NCBI RefSeq assembly: GCF_000772105.1
Contig: NZ_CP009354.1
Location: 1,736,001-1,800,000, forward strand
Source of the DNA: Vibrio tubiashii ATCC 19109
GTDB lineage: Bacteria > Pseudomonadota > Gammaproteobacteria > Enterobacterales > Vibrionaceae
Reading direction: 5' to 3'
Length of the DNA: 64,000 bases
Below are positions 43,958 to 52,913 of this stretch, one piece after another. The position numbers and the translations under genes are program-made. Each line of letters begins with the position of its first letter. The first letter of the stretch is position 1. The notes below the pieces were generated by a model. The model was not told the DNA's origin and searched no databases. It worked only from the letters and a program-made list of their open reading frames with translations.

Positions 43958-43990
43958 AACGTCTATTATTCACTGATGCGATATACGATT

Positions 43991-44009
43991 GAGAAACACT
44001 CTCATTTTC
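43991..44009 (-). promoter_or_regulatory. Fur-like box of the TonB2 operon
   Basis: The minus strand reads GAAAATGAGAGTGTTTCTC, 13 of 19 matches to GATAATGATAATCATTATC; it is also a good AATGAGA/TCTCA palindrome. It lies 34 bp before the first ATG, fitting repression by iron-loaded Fur. Confidence 0.65.
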
Positions 44010-44064
44010 ACTCACGACATAGTACCGCGATTGGGTAAAATTGCAATTGTCCTTACACTTTATA

Positions 44065-44100
44065 CAAAAATAGAGGAAAGGCTATGCCTCTCCCCTATTT
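44065..44100 (-). terminator. Terminator of the siderophore receptor gene
   Basis: On the minus strand a 15-bp stem (AAATAGGGGAGAGGC with GCCTTTCCTCTATTT, two G-U pairs, loop ATA) runs into TTTTTGT. Confidence 0.85.
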
Positions 44101-44129
44101 ATACTCAGGTCAGTTGATGACTTTTGTTT

Positions 44130-46220
44130 TTAGTATTTGATTTGTAAGGTCGCCATGTAATTACGGCCTTCGCCGATTACCACATCTTCCGCATAGCTGT
44201 GCTTCGAAGAAGTGGAACCGCCACCTGCTAGGTATTCAGTATCAAACACATTTGCAACCGTTAAGCGCGCAATCATATCTAGGTTTTCATCGTACTTGTG
44301 AGTGTATGCCACGCCCATGTCGACACGAGTGTACCCGTCTTTTTTAAAGGTGTTTGATGCATCACCGTAGCGAGAACCTTCATAGATAACACCGACATTT
44401 AGGTCTACTTCATTGGTTGCAGCGTAGTTAGACCATACGCTCGCAGCAAACTCCGGTACATCAACAGGACGGTTACCTGCGTAGTTTTCATGGTTTTCAA
44501 TTTTTGCATCTAGGTACATCGTTGAGCCCGTAAGAGACAATTTGTCTGTCACAAACCCTTGGGCTGTTAGCTCCATGCCACGGTGCACTTGTTTACCGTT
44601 TTGCGTCTTGGTCCAGTTTCCAGATGAAGTATCTTCAACATCCATACTGATATTATCTTTGGTAATATCAAACACGGCACCCGATACGAACAAACGACTG
44701 TCTAATAGCTCCCATTTAGTACCCAATTCATAGGATTTACCCAAAGCAGCATCAAGCAATGCCCCATCATTGGTGTATGTTCTGCTCCCGCTTGAAACTG
44801 TACCCTGCGGCTCAAAGCTTTCTGAGTATGAAGCATAGATACTACCGTTATCGGCTGGATGGAAAATAACGCCAAGCTTAGGCGATACATTTTCCTCAGC
44901 TACACCATTAGCTACTTTACGGTCAAAACGCGCTCCAGCAAGAACTTGCCATTGCTCAGATAGCGTGACTAGATCTTGTACGTAGAAGCCCCACGTGTCG
45001 TAACTAGAGTGACTGACCTTATCCTTTCCACTGTATGTTGGGACTGGTACAGATTGGCCTGGAGCAACACTTTGGCTGTTGAAGCCTTTTTGATTGCGAT
45101 CGTAGCTGTAACCTAGCCAGTTTGCCCCTAAAAGAAGTTGGTGCTTCATGCCTGCCAGTTCAAGATTACCTGCCAGATCAAGGTAACCCGTTCTAAAACG
45201 CCATTTATCATGACGGTTGCTACCACCATGTTTGACGGTACCATTAGAATCTAATGTAGAAAAGTCTGGGTAGCTTTCAATATCAGTACGTTCAAAGTCT
45301 TGGTAATTGAAGCCACTCTTTATCGCCCACGCATCAGTTAGATTGGCATTCACATTGAAACCGATATTCTCGACGTCATTTTCAATTTTCGACCACTGCG
45401 CATCCCAGATGTGCTCTTCGCTACCGACACGCTGACCATCTAGTGTGTAAAGTGCTCCAGAGTCGACGCTACCATCGTCATTTGTCTTATCATAGTGGAA
45501 CGAAACTGTGACATCTTCATTGATATCATAATCGACAAATAGGCCAGCGACGAGGCGCACTGTTTGAGGTTTCGAGCCGTCCCCGTAGGTTCTCCACGAG
45601 CTATAACTCTCTTTGGAAACAACTGTGCGTGCTCTTAATGTTTGATCATCATTGAGCGAACCGCTTACATCGACCATCGTACGTGAACGGTCATTTGAGC
45701 CTACGTCTTGGCTAACATTTACTTTAGTGTCGTAAGTTGGTTTTTTTGAGACCATATTGATCAAGCCACCCGGTGCAGAAACACCATACAGTAGACCTGA
45801 AGGTCCTTTAACTACTTCTACGCGTTCTAGTAGTTCAACTGGTTGGCGATAATGCGACCAGTGTTGATGTCCGTCACGAAGAAATCCAGATGAGCTTTGT
45901 ACTTCGAAACCTCGTAGTGAGAAACGCTCACGATTTCGGCCTGTCCCACCAGCACTTACACTTGCATCATTCTTTAGTACTTCACCAAGAGTGCTAGCAC
46001 GCTGCTCATCGATGATTTGTTCATCGATAACCGCAATCTGTCCAGGAGTTTCCAATTGTGAAGCTTCCATACGCATCGCTGTTGAGTTCGTATCAGCTTT
46101 GTAGCCATAGTCACGGCCTTCAACAACCATGTGTTCGTCAGTTTCAACACTTTCAGCAACCACTGCTGGAGCAGCTAATACAGCACCGATTACAAGTGCT
46201 AACTGGCTCTTTGTGAACAT
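44130..46220 (-). CDS. TonB-dependent siderophore receptor
   Basis: 696 residues: signal peptide to about residue 22 (AVVAES), a likely TonB box DEHMVVEG, a plug domain (VIDEQIIDEQRASTLGEVL, RFSLRGFEVQSS, ERVEVVKGPSGLLYGVSAPGGLINMVSK) and a 22-strand barrel ending in an aromatic (LQIKY). The plug is the FhuA/FhuE/FpvA siderophore type; the ligand cannot be told. A Fur-like box lies 73 bp before the ATG. The TonB2 operon lies directly downstream on the same strand. Confidence 0.92.
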   Translation of the reverse strand: MFTKSQLALVIGAVLAAPAVVAESVETDEHMVVEGRDYGYKADTNSTAMRMEASQLETPGQIAVIDEQIIDEQRASTLGEVLKNDASVSAGGTGRNRERFSLRGFEVQSSSGFLRDGHQHWSHYRQPVELLERVEVVKGPSGLLYGVSAPGGLINMVSKKPTYDTKVNVSQDVGSNDRSRTMVDVSGSLNDDQTLRARTVVSKESYSSWRTYGDGSKPQTVRLVAGLFVDYDINEDVTVSFHYDKTNDDGSVDSGALYTLDGQRVGSEEHIWDAQWSKIENDVENIGFNVNANLTDAWAIKSGFNYQDFERTDIESYPDFSTLDSNGTVKHGGSNRHDKWRFRTGYLDLAGNLELAGMKHQLLLGANWLGYSYDRNQKGFNSQSVAPGQSVPVPTYSGKDKVSHSSYDTWGFYVQDLVTLSEQWQVLAGARFDRKVANGVAEENVSPKLGVIFHPADNGSIYASYSESFEPQGTVSSGSRTYTNDGALLDAALGKSYELGTKWELLDSRLFVSGAVFDITKDNISMDVEDTSSGNWTKTQNGKQVHRGMELTAQGFVTDKLSLTGSTMYLDAKIENHENYAGNRPVDVPEFAASVWSNYAATNEVDLNVGVIYEGSRYGDASNTFKKDGYTRVDMGVAYTHKYDENLDMIARLTVANVFDTEYLAGGGSTSSKHSYAEDVVIGEGRNYMATLQIKY

Positions 46221-46292
46221 ATTTTTCTCCGAATATTTCGTGCAGAGCTCACTCGCTCTGTTGAGTTATTTATAACGAAGCGAAATATAAGT

Positions 46293-46311
46293 GATAACCA
46301 ATATCATTTGC
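46293..46311 (-). promoter_or_regulatory. Fur-like box of the receptor gene
   Basis: The minus strand reads GCAAATGATATTGGTTATC, 14 of 19 matches to the Fur consensus GATAATGATAATCATTATC. It overlaps the probable promoter region. Confidence 0.7.
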
Positions 46312-46361
46312 ATTAAATTTACAATCTTTGCATTCGTAAACAAATGTTGTCGTTCTGAATC

Positions 46362-46396
46362 CATAAAAAAAGCGAACATCTAAGATGCTCGCTTTT
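46362..46396 (-). terminator. Terminator of the CpxAR-like operon
   Basis: AAAAGCGAGCATC and GATGTTCGCTTTT (minus strand, one G-U pair, loop TTA) form a 13-bp stem followed by a run of T. Confidence 0.88.
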
Positions 46397-46414
46397 AGCT
46401 CTGCTCATTTACCA

Positions 46415-47791
46415 CTAGAGAGGTAACGTCAATTGAACCCTTAAGCCACTTTCTTTACGGTTAGAGGCTTTCACTTCTCCACCAAGCAGCTTCATCGCTT
46501 CCTTGACGATTGCGAGCCCCAGTCCATAGCCACCACTCTGCTTATCCCGTGCCGATTCCAGTCGGGTAAAAGGTCTGAAAATCTCTTCCAATTGAGCTTG
46601 TGCAATCCCAGGGCCATTATCCGCCACTTCGATGCAGACTGATTTATAGGGTTGCTCATCGAATTCATAGATAGAGACTTCGATATGCGCACTCTCTCCT
46701 GCATATTTCATCGAGTTAGAAAGCAAATTGGTTATGCAGCGCACCACTAAACGTTCATCTGTCATAACCACAGGTATCGTTGAACCTGTAGAGATGGAGA
46801 GTGACTGCCCTACCTTTAGTTGTAGTCGACTTTGTTCAACCTGCGTCGAGATAAGACTTTCTAAGCACACTGGGGTCGAGTCAGCCTCATAGCGGGAGTT
46901 CTCTAAGCGGCTATACTCTAGAATCTCACCTACCAGAGCGTCCATTTCATCAACTTCCTTTTCTAACCTTTCAACTAACGGAAGCTCATTTTCATTCGCT
47001 TTAGAACGCAGTAGGTGCAGCGCAAGATTTTGCCTCGCCAAAGGGGTTCTTAACTCATGGGAGACATCACGAATGAGGCGACGCTGCCTCTCAGCCAATG
47101 CGTGGATTTCCTTAGTCATGTCGTCAAAGTCATGAGCCAGATCGTTAAACTCACGCGTGTTCGAGTTTAGCTCCTCAACAACCTTTACTTTAAAATCACC
47201 TGAAGCCAGGCGTCGACTCGCTTCTCGAAGGCGATCTAGTGGCATCTGCAACTTTCGCGCAAAGATCAGAGAGAATAAAAACAATATAGCGATGACAATA
47301 ATCACCTTGCTCACTGCAAAGTAAACAATGAATCTATGCGCGGGATGCAATTGACTTGGTAACTGAACAACCAGCGTATTGCCTTTGTCCAAGCGGACAC
47401 CAATTAATGGCTTATTGACTCTGTCGTCAAGTAACTCATCAATCTCTCTGAGAAACCTCAATTTAAATTCAAAGTGAGGATGCATCTGACGATGAGACAG
47501 TGGCTTGTTTTCTGGGTTGAGTACAAACAGATAATACGGCTGTGCGTTCGCCCAATCCGCCAACTCATCCATATCGCCATCTTCTATAAGCACATTCGCT
47601 TGGTGCGCTAGACTCTGGATGTCTTGCTTTACTTCCAGCGGTACTTTAAGCATGGTTTTGACTAAAGCTTGCTCCGCTACGGCCTGCACAACCAATATCG
47701 AAATGATCACACCAGACATATAGCTGAACAGCTGGAACGCGAGCGAATCTTTACGTTTTGAGAGACTTTTCACTCTCCATGACCAAGCCAT
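46415..47791 (-). CDS. CpxA-like sensor histidine kinase
   Basis: 458 residues. Membrane segments near 21-44 and 158-180 surround a periplasmic domain of about 110 residues, followed by HAMP (LQMPLDRLREASRRLASGDF), HisKA (RLIRDVSHELRTPLARQN) and HATPase (NLLSNSMKYAG, VADNGPGIA, GGYGLGLAIV). The catalytic part resembles CpxA, but the periplasmic domain is shorter. It follows its response regulator by 3 bp. Position next to a Fur-regulated receptor suggests a role in iron or envelope response; this is inference. Confidence 0.85.
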   Translation of the reverse strand: MAWSWRVKSLSKRKDSLAFQLFSYMSGVIISILVVQAVAEQALVKTMLKVPLEVKQDIQSLAHQANVLIEDGDMDELADWANAQPYYLFVLNPENKPLSHRQMHPHFEFKLRFLREIDELLDDRVNKPLIGVRLDKGNTLVVQLPSQLHPAHRFIVYFAVSKVIIVIAILFLFSLIFARKLQMPLDRLREASRRLASGDFKVKVVEELNSNTREFNDLAHDFDDMTKEIHALAERQRRLIRDVSHELRTPLARQNLALHLLRSKANENELPLVERLEKEVDEMDALVGEILEYSRLENSRYEADSTPVCLESLISTQVEQSRLQLKVGQSLSISTGSTIPVVMTDERLVVRCITNLLSNSMKYAGESAHIEVSIYEFDEQPYKSVCIEVADNGPGIAQAQLEEIFRPFTRLESARDKQSGGYGLGLAIVKEAMKLLGGEVKASNRKESGLRVQLTLPL

Positions 47792-47794
47792 AAG

Positions 47795-48457
47795 CTACCT
47801 AACACTATCGACAAAACTGTAGCCTTTGCCCCTAATGGTTTTGATATGTTGTTTCGACAAACCCGCCTCGACAAACTTGCGCCTTAAATTGCTAATGTGC
47901 ATATCAAGGTTGCGATCAAACGGGCTTAGCTCTTTTTTGAGCACTTCAATTTGCAACTCGGCTTTTGAGACCACAATACTTTCGCGGCTGATCAGATAAT
48001 TGAGTAAATCTGCCTCAGTGCTAGTCAGTGGTAAGTTAGATACTTGAGTCGCCGCTCCCGTTAGGTCAAAGCATTGACTTTGCCGCTGCTTTTCTAAACC
48101 CACGCGACGAAAGATCGCCTTAATGCGAGTCAATAATTCAGGGACTTTGAAGGGTTTACCTATGTATTGATCCGCACCCGACTGATACCCATCTAACATA
48201 GACTCTTCATCATTCAGTGCGGTAAGCATTAGAATTGGCGTTGCAAAGCGTTGGCAAATTTTGCGTGCCACCTGCATACCATTAAGTTTGGGCAACATGA
48301 CATCAAGCAATACCAAGTCGACCGGTTTTTTCTCGATGTGTTTAAGTGCCGTTTCCCCGCAGTGAACACACTCTACGCTATACCCTTCCGTGATAAGCAC
48401 ATCAGCAAGCAATCCACACAACTCGATATCATCATCGACTACTAAAATTCGCGACAT
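47795..48457 (-). CDS. OmpR-family response regulator, CpxR-like
   Basis: 220 residues from ATG 48457 (MSRILVVDDDIEL); the frame is open to 48517, but the extra residues are unlike the family. The receiver has phospho-acceptor Asp in LVLLDVMLPKLNGM, Thr in LMLTALND and Lys in IGKPFKVPEL. The winged helix shows TSTEADLLNYLISRES, LDMHISNLRRKF and TIRGKGYSFV. The ribosome site is weak. It forms an operon with the downstream kinase. Confidence 0.85.
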   Translation of the reverse strand: MSRILVVDDDIELCGLLADVLITEGYSVECVHCGETALKHIEKKPVDLVLLDVMLPKLNGMQVARKICQRFATPILMLTALNDEESMLDGYQSGADQYIGKPFKVPELLTRIKAIFRRVGLEKQRQSQCFDLTGAATQVSNLPLTSTEADLLNYLISRESIVVSKAELQIEVLKKELSPFDRNLDMHISNLRRKFVEAGLSKQHIKTIRGKGYSFVDSVR

Positions 48458-48599
48458 GAGAACAACAGTACAATTGAAAAGGGTTCGCATTCTAATCTGA
48501 ACCCTAAAACAACACAATGTCCTGCTGCGAGATAATGTTCTAAAACGTCTTTATACCAACTAGCATAAGTAGATGTTCAGATGTTGGTTCTGGAAGGTA

Positions 48600-49376
48600 T
48601 TACTTACGTTTTGAAACGCCCAATCGCCAGACTGCTCCAGTAAGACTTTTAAGTTTGACCTTAGTCGCACGCCAATGAGTCGAAGGCGTACGAGGCGCAG
48701 TTTCGACCAAATGCCGGTACACCTGTTCATTTAACTCAACTTGTCCACCGTGTGCCACCAGCAAGACTTTTGGGTTTAGATTGTAAACGCGCTTTAGCGA
48801 CGCTTTGTATTTGTTTGGATGGAAAATCGGAAAGGGTGAAATCAATCTTTGCTTCACTTCAACCATAAGATCGGCGACGTAAAGAATGTCGCGCTCAACA
48901 TTATGCAGTGAGAGATCTCTATCCGTATGCCCTGGAGTCTCTAGTACTTTCCAATCTTCAAAGTTGGGAATCGCTTCCCCGTCGGAAAGCTCTACGTCTG
49001 CATTGAGCTTTCTTGAGTACCATAGGTTACGTTTTGGCTTACGCTTTCTATTGGCTACCCATCGAGCCAGCGCAATATCCGTCAAATGCATTAGGAAACC
49101 ATCAATACCGGAATACCAATCTTTGTCCCTTTTTGCCGAGACGATATTACAACCTGTTATTTCACGTAACTTATGTGCCGCACCTGCGTGGTCGGGATGC
49201 ATGTGGGTCACCACAACCGTTGTCAGGTCAGTGAAAGGTCTTTGAAGTTCATGCGTAATGAATTTTTTGATGTAGGAGATATCCGCTCTAGACGCTCCGT
49301 CGAGCAGCATTAACTTATCTGTATATTCAGCAAGGTAGATCTTTTGAATATACCCGTCTAGAGCATGAATTTTCAT
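48600..49376 (-). CDS. MBL-fold metallo-hydrolase
   Basis: 258 residues from ATG 49376; the longer frame starts with TTG. The two-zinc site is clear: VVVTHMHPDHAG, ETPGHTDRDLSLH and DILYVADLM, with a further His in LLVAHGGQVE. No signal peptide, so cytoplasmic. The family includes glyoxalase II, lactonases and RNases; the sequence does not decide. A quorum-sensing lactonase is possible but unsupported. Monocistronic by position. Confidence 0.75.
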   Translation of the reverse strand: MKIHALDGYIQKIYLAEYTDKLMLLDGASRADISYIKKFITHELQRPFTDLTTVVVTHMHPDHAGAAHKLREITGCNIVSAKRDKDWYSGIDGFLMHLTDIALARWVANRKRKPKRNLWYSRKLNADVELSDGEAIPNFEDWKVLETPGHTDRDLSLHNVERDILYVADLMVEVKQRLISPFPIFHPNKYKASLKRVYNLNPKVLLVAHGGQVELNEQVYRHLVETAPRTPSTHWRATKVKLKSLTGAVWRLGVSKRK

Positions 49377-49512
49377 GACGCAAACCAATTTAACAAATCA
49401 TTTACATTTCAATGTAACAAGCTTGGCGACAAATGACAGAGTAAACACTCTAAACTGTGAGCTTTGAAGACTTGTACTGAACTAAACTGCAGAAGATCTA
49501 CTTCAATAGAGT

Positions 49513-49540
49513 TAAAAACGGGTGGCTTTAACACCACCCG
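49513..49540 (-). terminator. Terminator after the LDH-family gene
   Basis: CGGGTGG and CCACCCG pair around an eight-base loop, and the minus strand continues TTTTTAAC. Confidence 0.88.
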
Positions 49541-49567
49541 CAAGGTTAGGTTTATAGCATCGGCAGC

Positions 49568-50530
49568 CTAATTTTTGTGCATGGCAAGACCCGTCTTATC
49601 TGCTACTTGCTTCACGACCTTATTCACTTCAATCGCGATATTTGATAGCTCTTCCATCTCTTGTTGGGTAAATGGATGGATAAGAATCGTCTCCGCGCCG
49701 TTTTTTCCTACCACGGTAGGAACGCTTAGCACAACATCATTCAATCCATACTCTCCATCAAGCAAAGTAGCAACAGGTAGCACCGAACGCTCATCAATCA
49801 TAATCGATTGGATGATACGGAATACACTGGCGGCAATACCGTGAGTGGTGTTTTGCTTACGTTTAAATATCTCGTAGCCCGCTTGTTTTACCGACTCAAG
49901 TAACTCATCGGCACAAATTCGCTCAATATGGTGAGTATCACAATAGAAATCGGCCGGCTGCCCAGCAATGGAGATGAGGCTCTTAGGAGTAAAACAATGA
50001 CTCCCATGCTCCCCTAAAACATAACCAAACACGTTCTTAGGATCCAGATTGACACGGCTGGCGACAATACTCATAAGGCGCGCAGTATCAATCACACAGC
50101 CACTACTGATGACTTTTGAGCGCGGAAAACTGGTATTGGTGGCAATAAAGTGGGCGACTAAGTCACAAGGGTTACTGACAACAATCAATGTGGCGTTAGG
50201 GGCGACTCGTTCAACTTGTTTTGCAATATCAACACCGATGCGGCTATTGATTTCAGCCAAATCGATACGAGTTTGGCCTTGCTTGATTTGAGCCCCCGCA
50301 GTAATAACCACGATGTCGGCGCCAATGAGCGTTAAGTAATCATCAGTGGGTACTAGATGGGTATTTTTTGAAAACGTTAGTGCTGAGGTGTGCCTAAAGT
50401 CAAACACCTCTCCTTCTGCTCGTTGCAAGTCTTTATCAAGCAGCACCAATTCACTAATGCTACCCAGTGTCAGGAGGTAATTACACACCCCAACCCCGAC
50501 TGAACCTGCTCCAATTACACCGATTTTCAT
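49568..50530 (-). CDS. LDH/MDH-family 2-hydroxyacid dehydrogenase
   Basis: 320-residue NAD-dependent enzyme. Motifs: Rossmann VIGAGSVGVGV; loop VITAGAQIKQGQTRIDL with the catalytic Arg88; VVSNPCDLVAH; the substrate Arg in VIDTARLMS; catalytic His in VLGEHGSH. The specificity residue, Gln in lactate and Arg in malate dehydrogenase, aligns with Ile82 here. That suggests a larger or hydrophobic 2-oxo acid rather than pyruvate or oxaloacetate, so it should not be named ldh with confidence. It stands alone. Confidence 0.78.
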   Translation of the reverse strand: MKIGVIGAGSVGVGVCNYLLTLGSISELVLLDKDLQRAEGEVFDFRHTSALTFSKNTHLVPTDDYLTLIGADIVVITAGAQIKQGQTRIDLAEINSRIGVDIAKQVERVAPNATLIVVSNPCDLVAHFIATNTSFPRSKVISSGCVIDTARLMSIVASRVNLDPKNVFGYVLGEHGSHCFTPKSLISIAGQPADFYCDTHHIERICADELLESVKQAGYEIFKRKQNTTHGIAASVFRIIQSIMIDERSVLPVATLLDGEYGLNDVVLSVPTVVGKNGAETILIHPFTQQEMEELSNIAIEVNKVVKQVADKTGLAMHKN

Positions 50531-50654
50531 TTAACTTTCCCTGTATTCGTTACCTCTTAACTGTGGATTGTACTAACAATTACATCAATTATTCCAATTT
50601 AATTTTATGCCAAAAATAAATGACAGAATTTACGACTACGGATGAGCTAATGAT

Positions 50655-50923
50655 TAGGGTCTGTTGACCTTTTGCGGTTAAATTTTGTTCGAGATAAAAG
50701 CGTTTTAATCGCGGCGAGAGGTTTGTGGCCTAGTCATTCTAAGCAAAACACCTCTCAACAAAGAGTAAAACGCTTTTAGCCGAACCCTTCGGGCAGCGTT
50801 TGTGGCTCCTTTCTACTGCGTTATCTGCTTATCAAGTAGGTTAACTACATCTCAAAGCCTCTGCCTTGTATAAAGAACCCACAAACTGCTGCAAAAATCA
50901 GCTCAAAAGGTCAACAGACCCTA
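50655..50923. mobile_element. MITE-like foldback element with 18-20-bp terminal inverted repeats
   Basis: Left end 50655-50674 (TAGGGTCTGTTGACCTTTTG) and right end 50904-50923 are exact inverted copies, bounded by TA on both sides, which fits a TA target duplication. The inside has no ORF but two nested foldbacks: AAAAGCGTTTT (50696-50706) with AAAACGCTTTT (50767-50777) enclosing GAGAGG/CCTCTC; and GCAGCGTTTGTGG (50793-50805) with CCACAAACTGCTGC (50879-50892). The terminal TA and first base of the right end form the TAG stop of the EamA gene. Confidence 0.8.
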
Positions 50924-51793
50924 GTTTCTTCCTTTAAACAGTCGACCATCAGTTCGGTAGAAGATCAGAGCAAGTAGAATTAAGCTGCATCCAATTAACT
51001 TGTTGCGTGATAGCTGTTCTCCATACCAGAGAATGCTCAGGATAACCGTCCAGATTGGTTCCAAAAGCATGATGAGCGCAGCGTTGGCAGGGTTACATCC
51101 CTTTTGCCCTAATGTTTGCATCACGTATCTAAGACTGGTGGCAAGCAATGCGCTAAGAGCAAACCAACCCCAAATAGACGCTTCAACACTTTCGGGTATT
51201 GTTTCAAATAGTGACGAGGCAACCAGTGCCAGAACTCCGGTTACAAACAGTTGAATGCAAGTTAGCATCAAAACAGGAATTTTCTGCGCAAGCTTGCTGT
51301 TCACATTGAAGTGAAGCGCAAGAAGACAGGCATTGGCAAGAAACCACAACTGCCCTGCTGAGCTCTTCCACCCATCCGTTAATGACAGCATTGCTAAGCC
51401 AGCGATTGCAATCGGCATCGAAACCCAAAAAGCTCTTTTCGGTCTTTCTTTATAAAGTACCCAGGCAATGATTGGCACAATGATCATCGATAGGCTAACA
51501 ATAAACGCCCCTTCACCGAGCGTCTCGCTGATTGAAATTGCATAAACCCAAGTCAGTAGCGCTAACGCTAGAATGCTACCTCCCCCTATGGCTTGAAGTA
51601 ACAATTGGCTTGTTAAATCCCTAAAGCGCTTATAGCACAGTGGCAACAAGCAAATAGAAGCCACTACAAAGCGCAACCCAACAAAACCAAACGGGGGAAG
51701 ACCTTGTATTGCTTCTTTGGAGAAGATCCAACCTAAACCAGCCAGTGCAGTGGTGAAGAACAGAATCCAGGCAGCTTTACTTTCAGCGTTCAA
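50921..51793 (-). CDS. EamA/DMT-family transporter
   Basis: 290-residue inner-membrane protein with ten hydrophobic segments in two EamA repeats (LGWIFSKEAIQGLPPFGFVGLRF; later LSALLATSLRYVMQTLGQKG, ANAALIMLLEPIWTVILSILWYGEQL). It probably exports a metabolite. The start is a TTG at 51793 with AGAGAG upstream, since no ATG lies earlier. The stop codon is formed by the edge of the MITE-like element, so the original C-terminus may have been changed slightly. Confidence 0.82.
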   Translation of the reverse strand: MNAESKAAWILFFTTALAGLGWIFSKEAIQGLPPFGFVGLRFVVASICLLPLCYKRFRDLTSQLLLQAIGGGSILALALLTWVYAISISETLGEGAFIVSLSMIIVPIIAWVLYKERPKRAFWVSMPIAIAGLAMLSLTDGWKSSAGQLWFLANACLLALHFNVNSKLAQKIPVLMLTCIQLFVTGVLALVASSLFETIPESVEASIWGWFALSALLATSLRYVMQTLGQKGCNPANAALIMLLEPIWTVILSILWYGEQLSRNKLIGCSLILLALIFYRTDGRLFKGRN

Positions 51794-51943
51794 TTTACAT
51801 CTCTCTAAGGTCGAACGACCTATCTATTTTATTATTAATATCCGACCGATAGTGTCAGATTTAGGCGGCAATGGCTATGAATTATCTATCCAAAATTACA
51901 GCGAAGGAGTAATCTGTTCTCTTTCCATCATTGAGAAGAAAAT

Positions 51944-52645
51944 ATGATTATTGTTGGACATCGCGGAGTCGCTGGTCGCTACCCTGAAAATACCAAAGTC
52001 AGTATAGAAGCAGCCATTAACCTCGGGCTCGATTGGGTTGAGGTAGACGTACAACCCACAAAGGACGACCAACTTGTTATCTGTCACGATCATACAATTA
52101 ATCGATGCAGTGATGGTTCCGGTCGTATCGATAAACTGACTCTGAAGCAACTGAAAGAATATGATTTTGGTGCTTGGTTTAATACAGAGTTTGCTAATCA
52201 GAGCCTTCTCACACTAGAGGAACTTCTCACCTTAGCTAAAACACACAACTTAAAACTCAACCTTGAGATAAAAGTAGACCGCCATGATGTTCAAAAGGTG
52301 TGTGAGTTACTCAAAGAGCAATTAGCCAAGAATAATGTTGACCCTAGCGATGTTGTGCTTTCAAGTTTCAGTCATGCAGTTATACGTCAACTTAGCCAAT
52401 CGCTCCCTCAATATCGACTTGGTGTCTTGTGTAACCGTCTCGACAAGAAAACCAAAACTCTCCTTAAAGAAGTCGATGCGTTTAGTTGCAACATCAATTA
52501 TCGATGGGCTAACAAGCAGCAGATTGAACAACTCAAGCGTGACGGATATCAGGTATGGAGCTACACCGTCAACAACCCGAACTCACTGAAACACCTCCCT
52601 AACCTAGACGCGATTTTTAGCGACTTCCCCGAGCGATTCTTATAG
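51944..52645 (+). CDS. Glycerophosphodiester phosphodiesterase
   Basis: 233-residue GDPD TIM barrel. Catalytic motifs: VGHRGVAGRYPENT, WVEVDVQPTKDDQLVICHDHTINRC (metal Glu/Asp and catalytic His), LNLEIKV, and C-terminal VWSYTVNNPNSL. No signal peptide, so the cytoplasmic UgpQ type, releasing glycerol-3-phosphate from glycerophosphodiesters. Divergent from the EamA gene. Confidence 0.9.
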   Translation: MIIVGHRGVAGRYPENTKVSIEAAINLGLDWVEVDVQPTKDDQLVICHDHTINRCSDGSGRIDKLTLKQLKEYDFGAWFNTEFANQSLLTLEELLTLAKTHNLKLNLEIKVDRHDVQKVCELLKEQLAKNNVDPSDVVLSSFSHAVIRQLSQSLPQYRLGVLCNRLDKKTKTLLKEVDAFSCNINYRWANKQQIEQLKRDGYQVWSYTVNNPNSLKHLPNLDAIFSDFPERFL

Positions 52646-52875
52646 CGCTACTGACGATCTGACATACAGTGCTATCCAGTACTACTGTATAACACTGTAT
52701 AAGCCATAGTGACCTGCATCACTATTTATGAATTATTTGTCAAATCTCTCCCACACCCAAGAATCTCATATTTATTTTATATATCAACACCTTAAATAAC
52801 ACTCCAAACTCACACCGTCCTAATTCTGTTTAAATACCGCACAAAAATGCTTGCCAACACAGCCAATAAAAACTA

Positions 52876-52891
52876 CTGTATAACCATACAG
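52876..52891 (+). promoter_or_regulatory. LexA (SOS) box of sulA
   Basis: CTGTATAACCATACAG fits CTGT-N8-ACAG exactly and lies just before the ribosome site, where LexA would block transcription. Confidence 0.85.
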
Positions 52892-52913
52892 CATGTACAA
52901 AGGAACAGTAATC

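Noticed and set aside
49568..50530. Naming the dehydrogenase ldh or mdh
   Set aside because: The residue that decides lactate versus malate is Ile, so neither name is supported.
52676..52705. Second LexA box upstream of sulA
   Set aside because: CTGTATAACACTGTAT lacks the ACAG half, so it does not fit the consensus.
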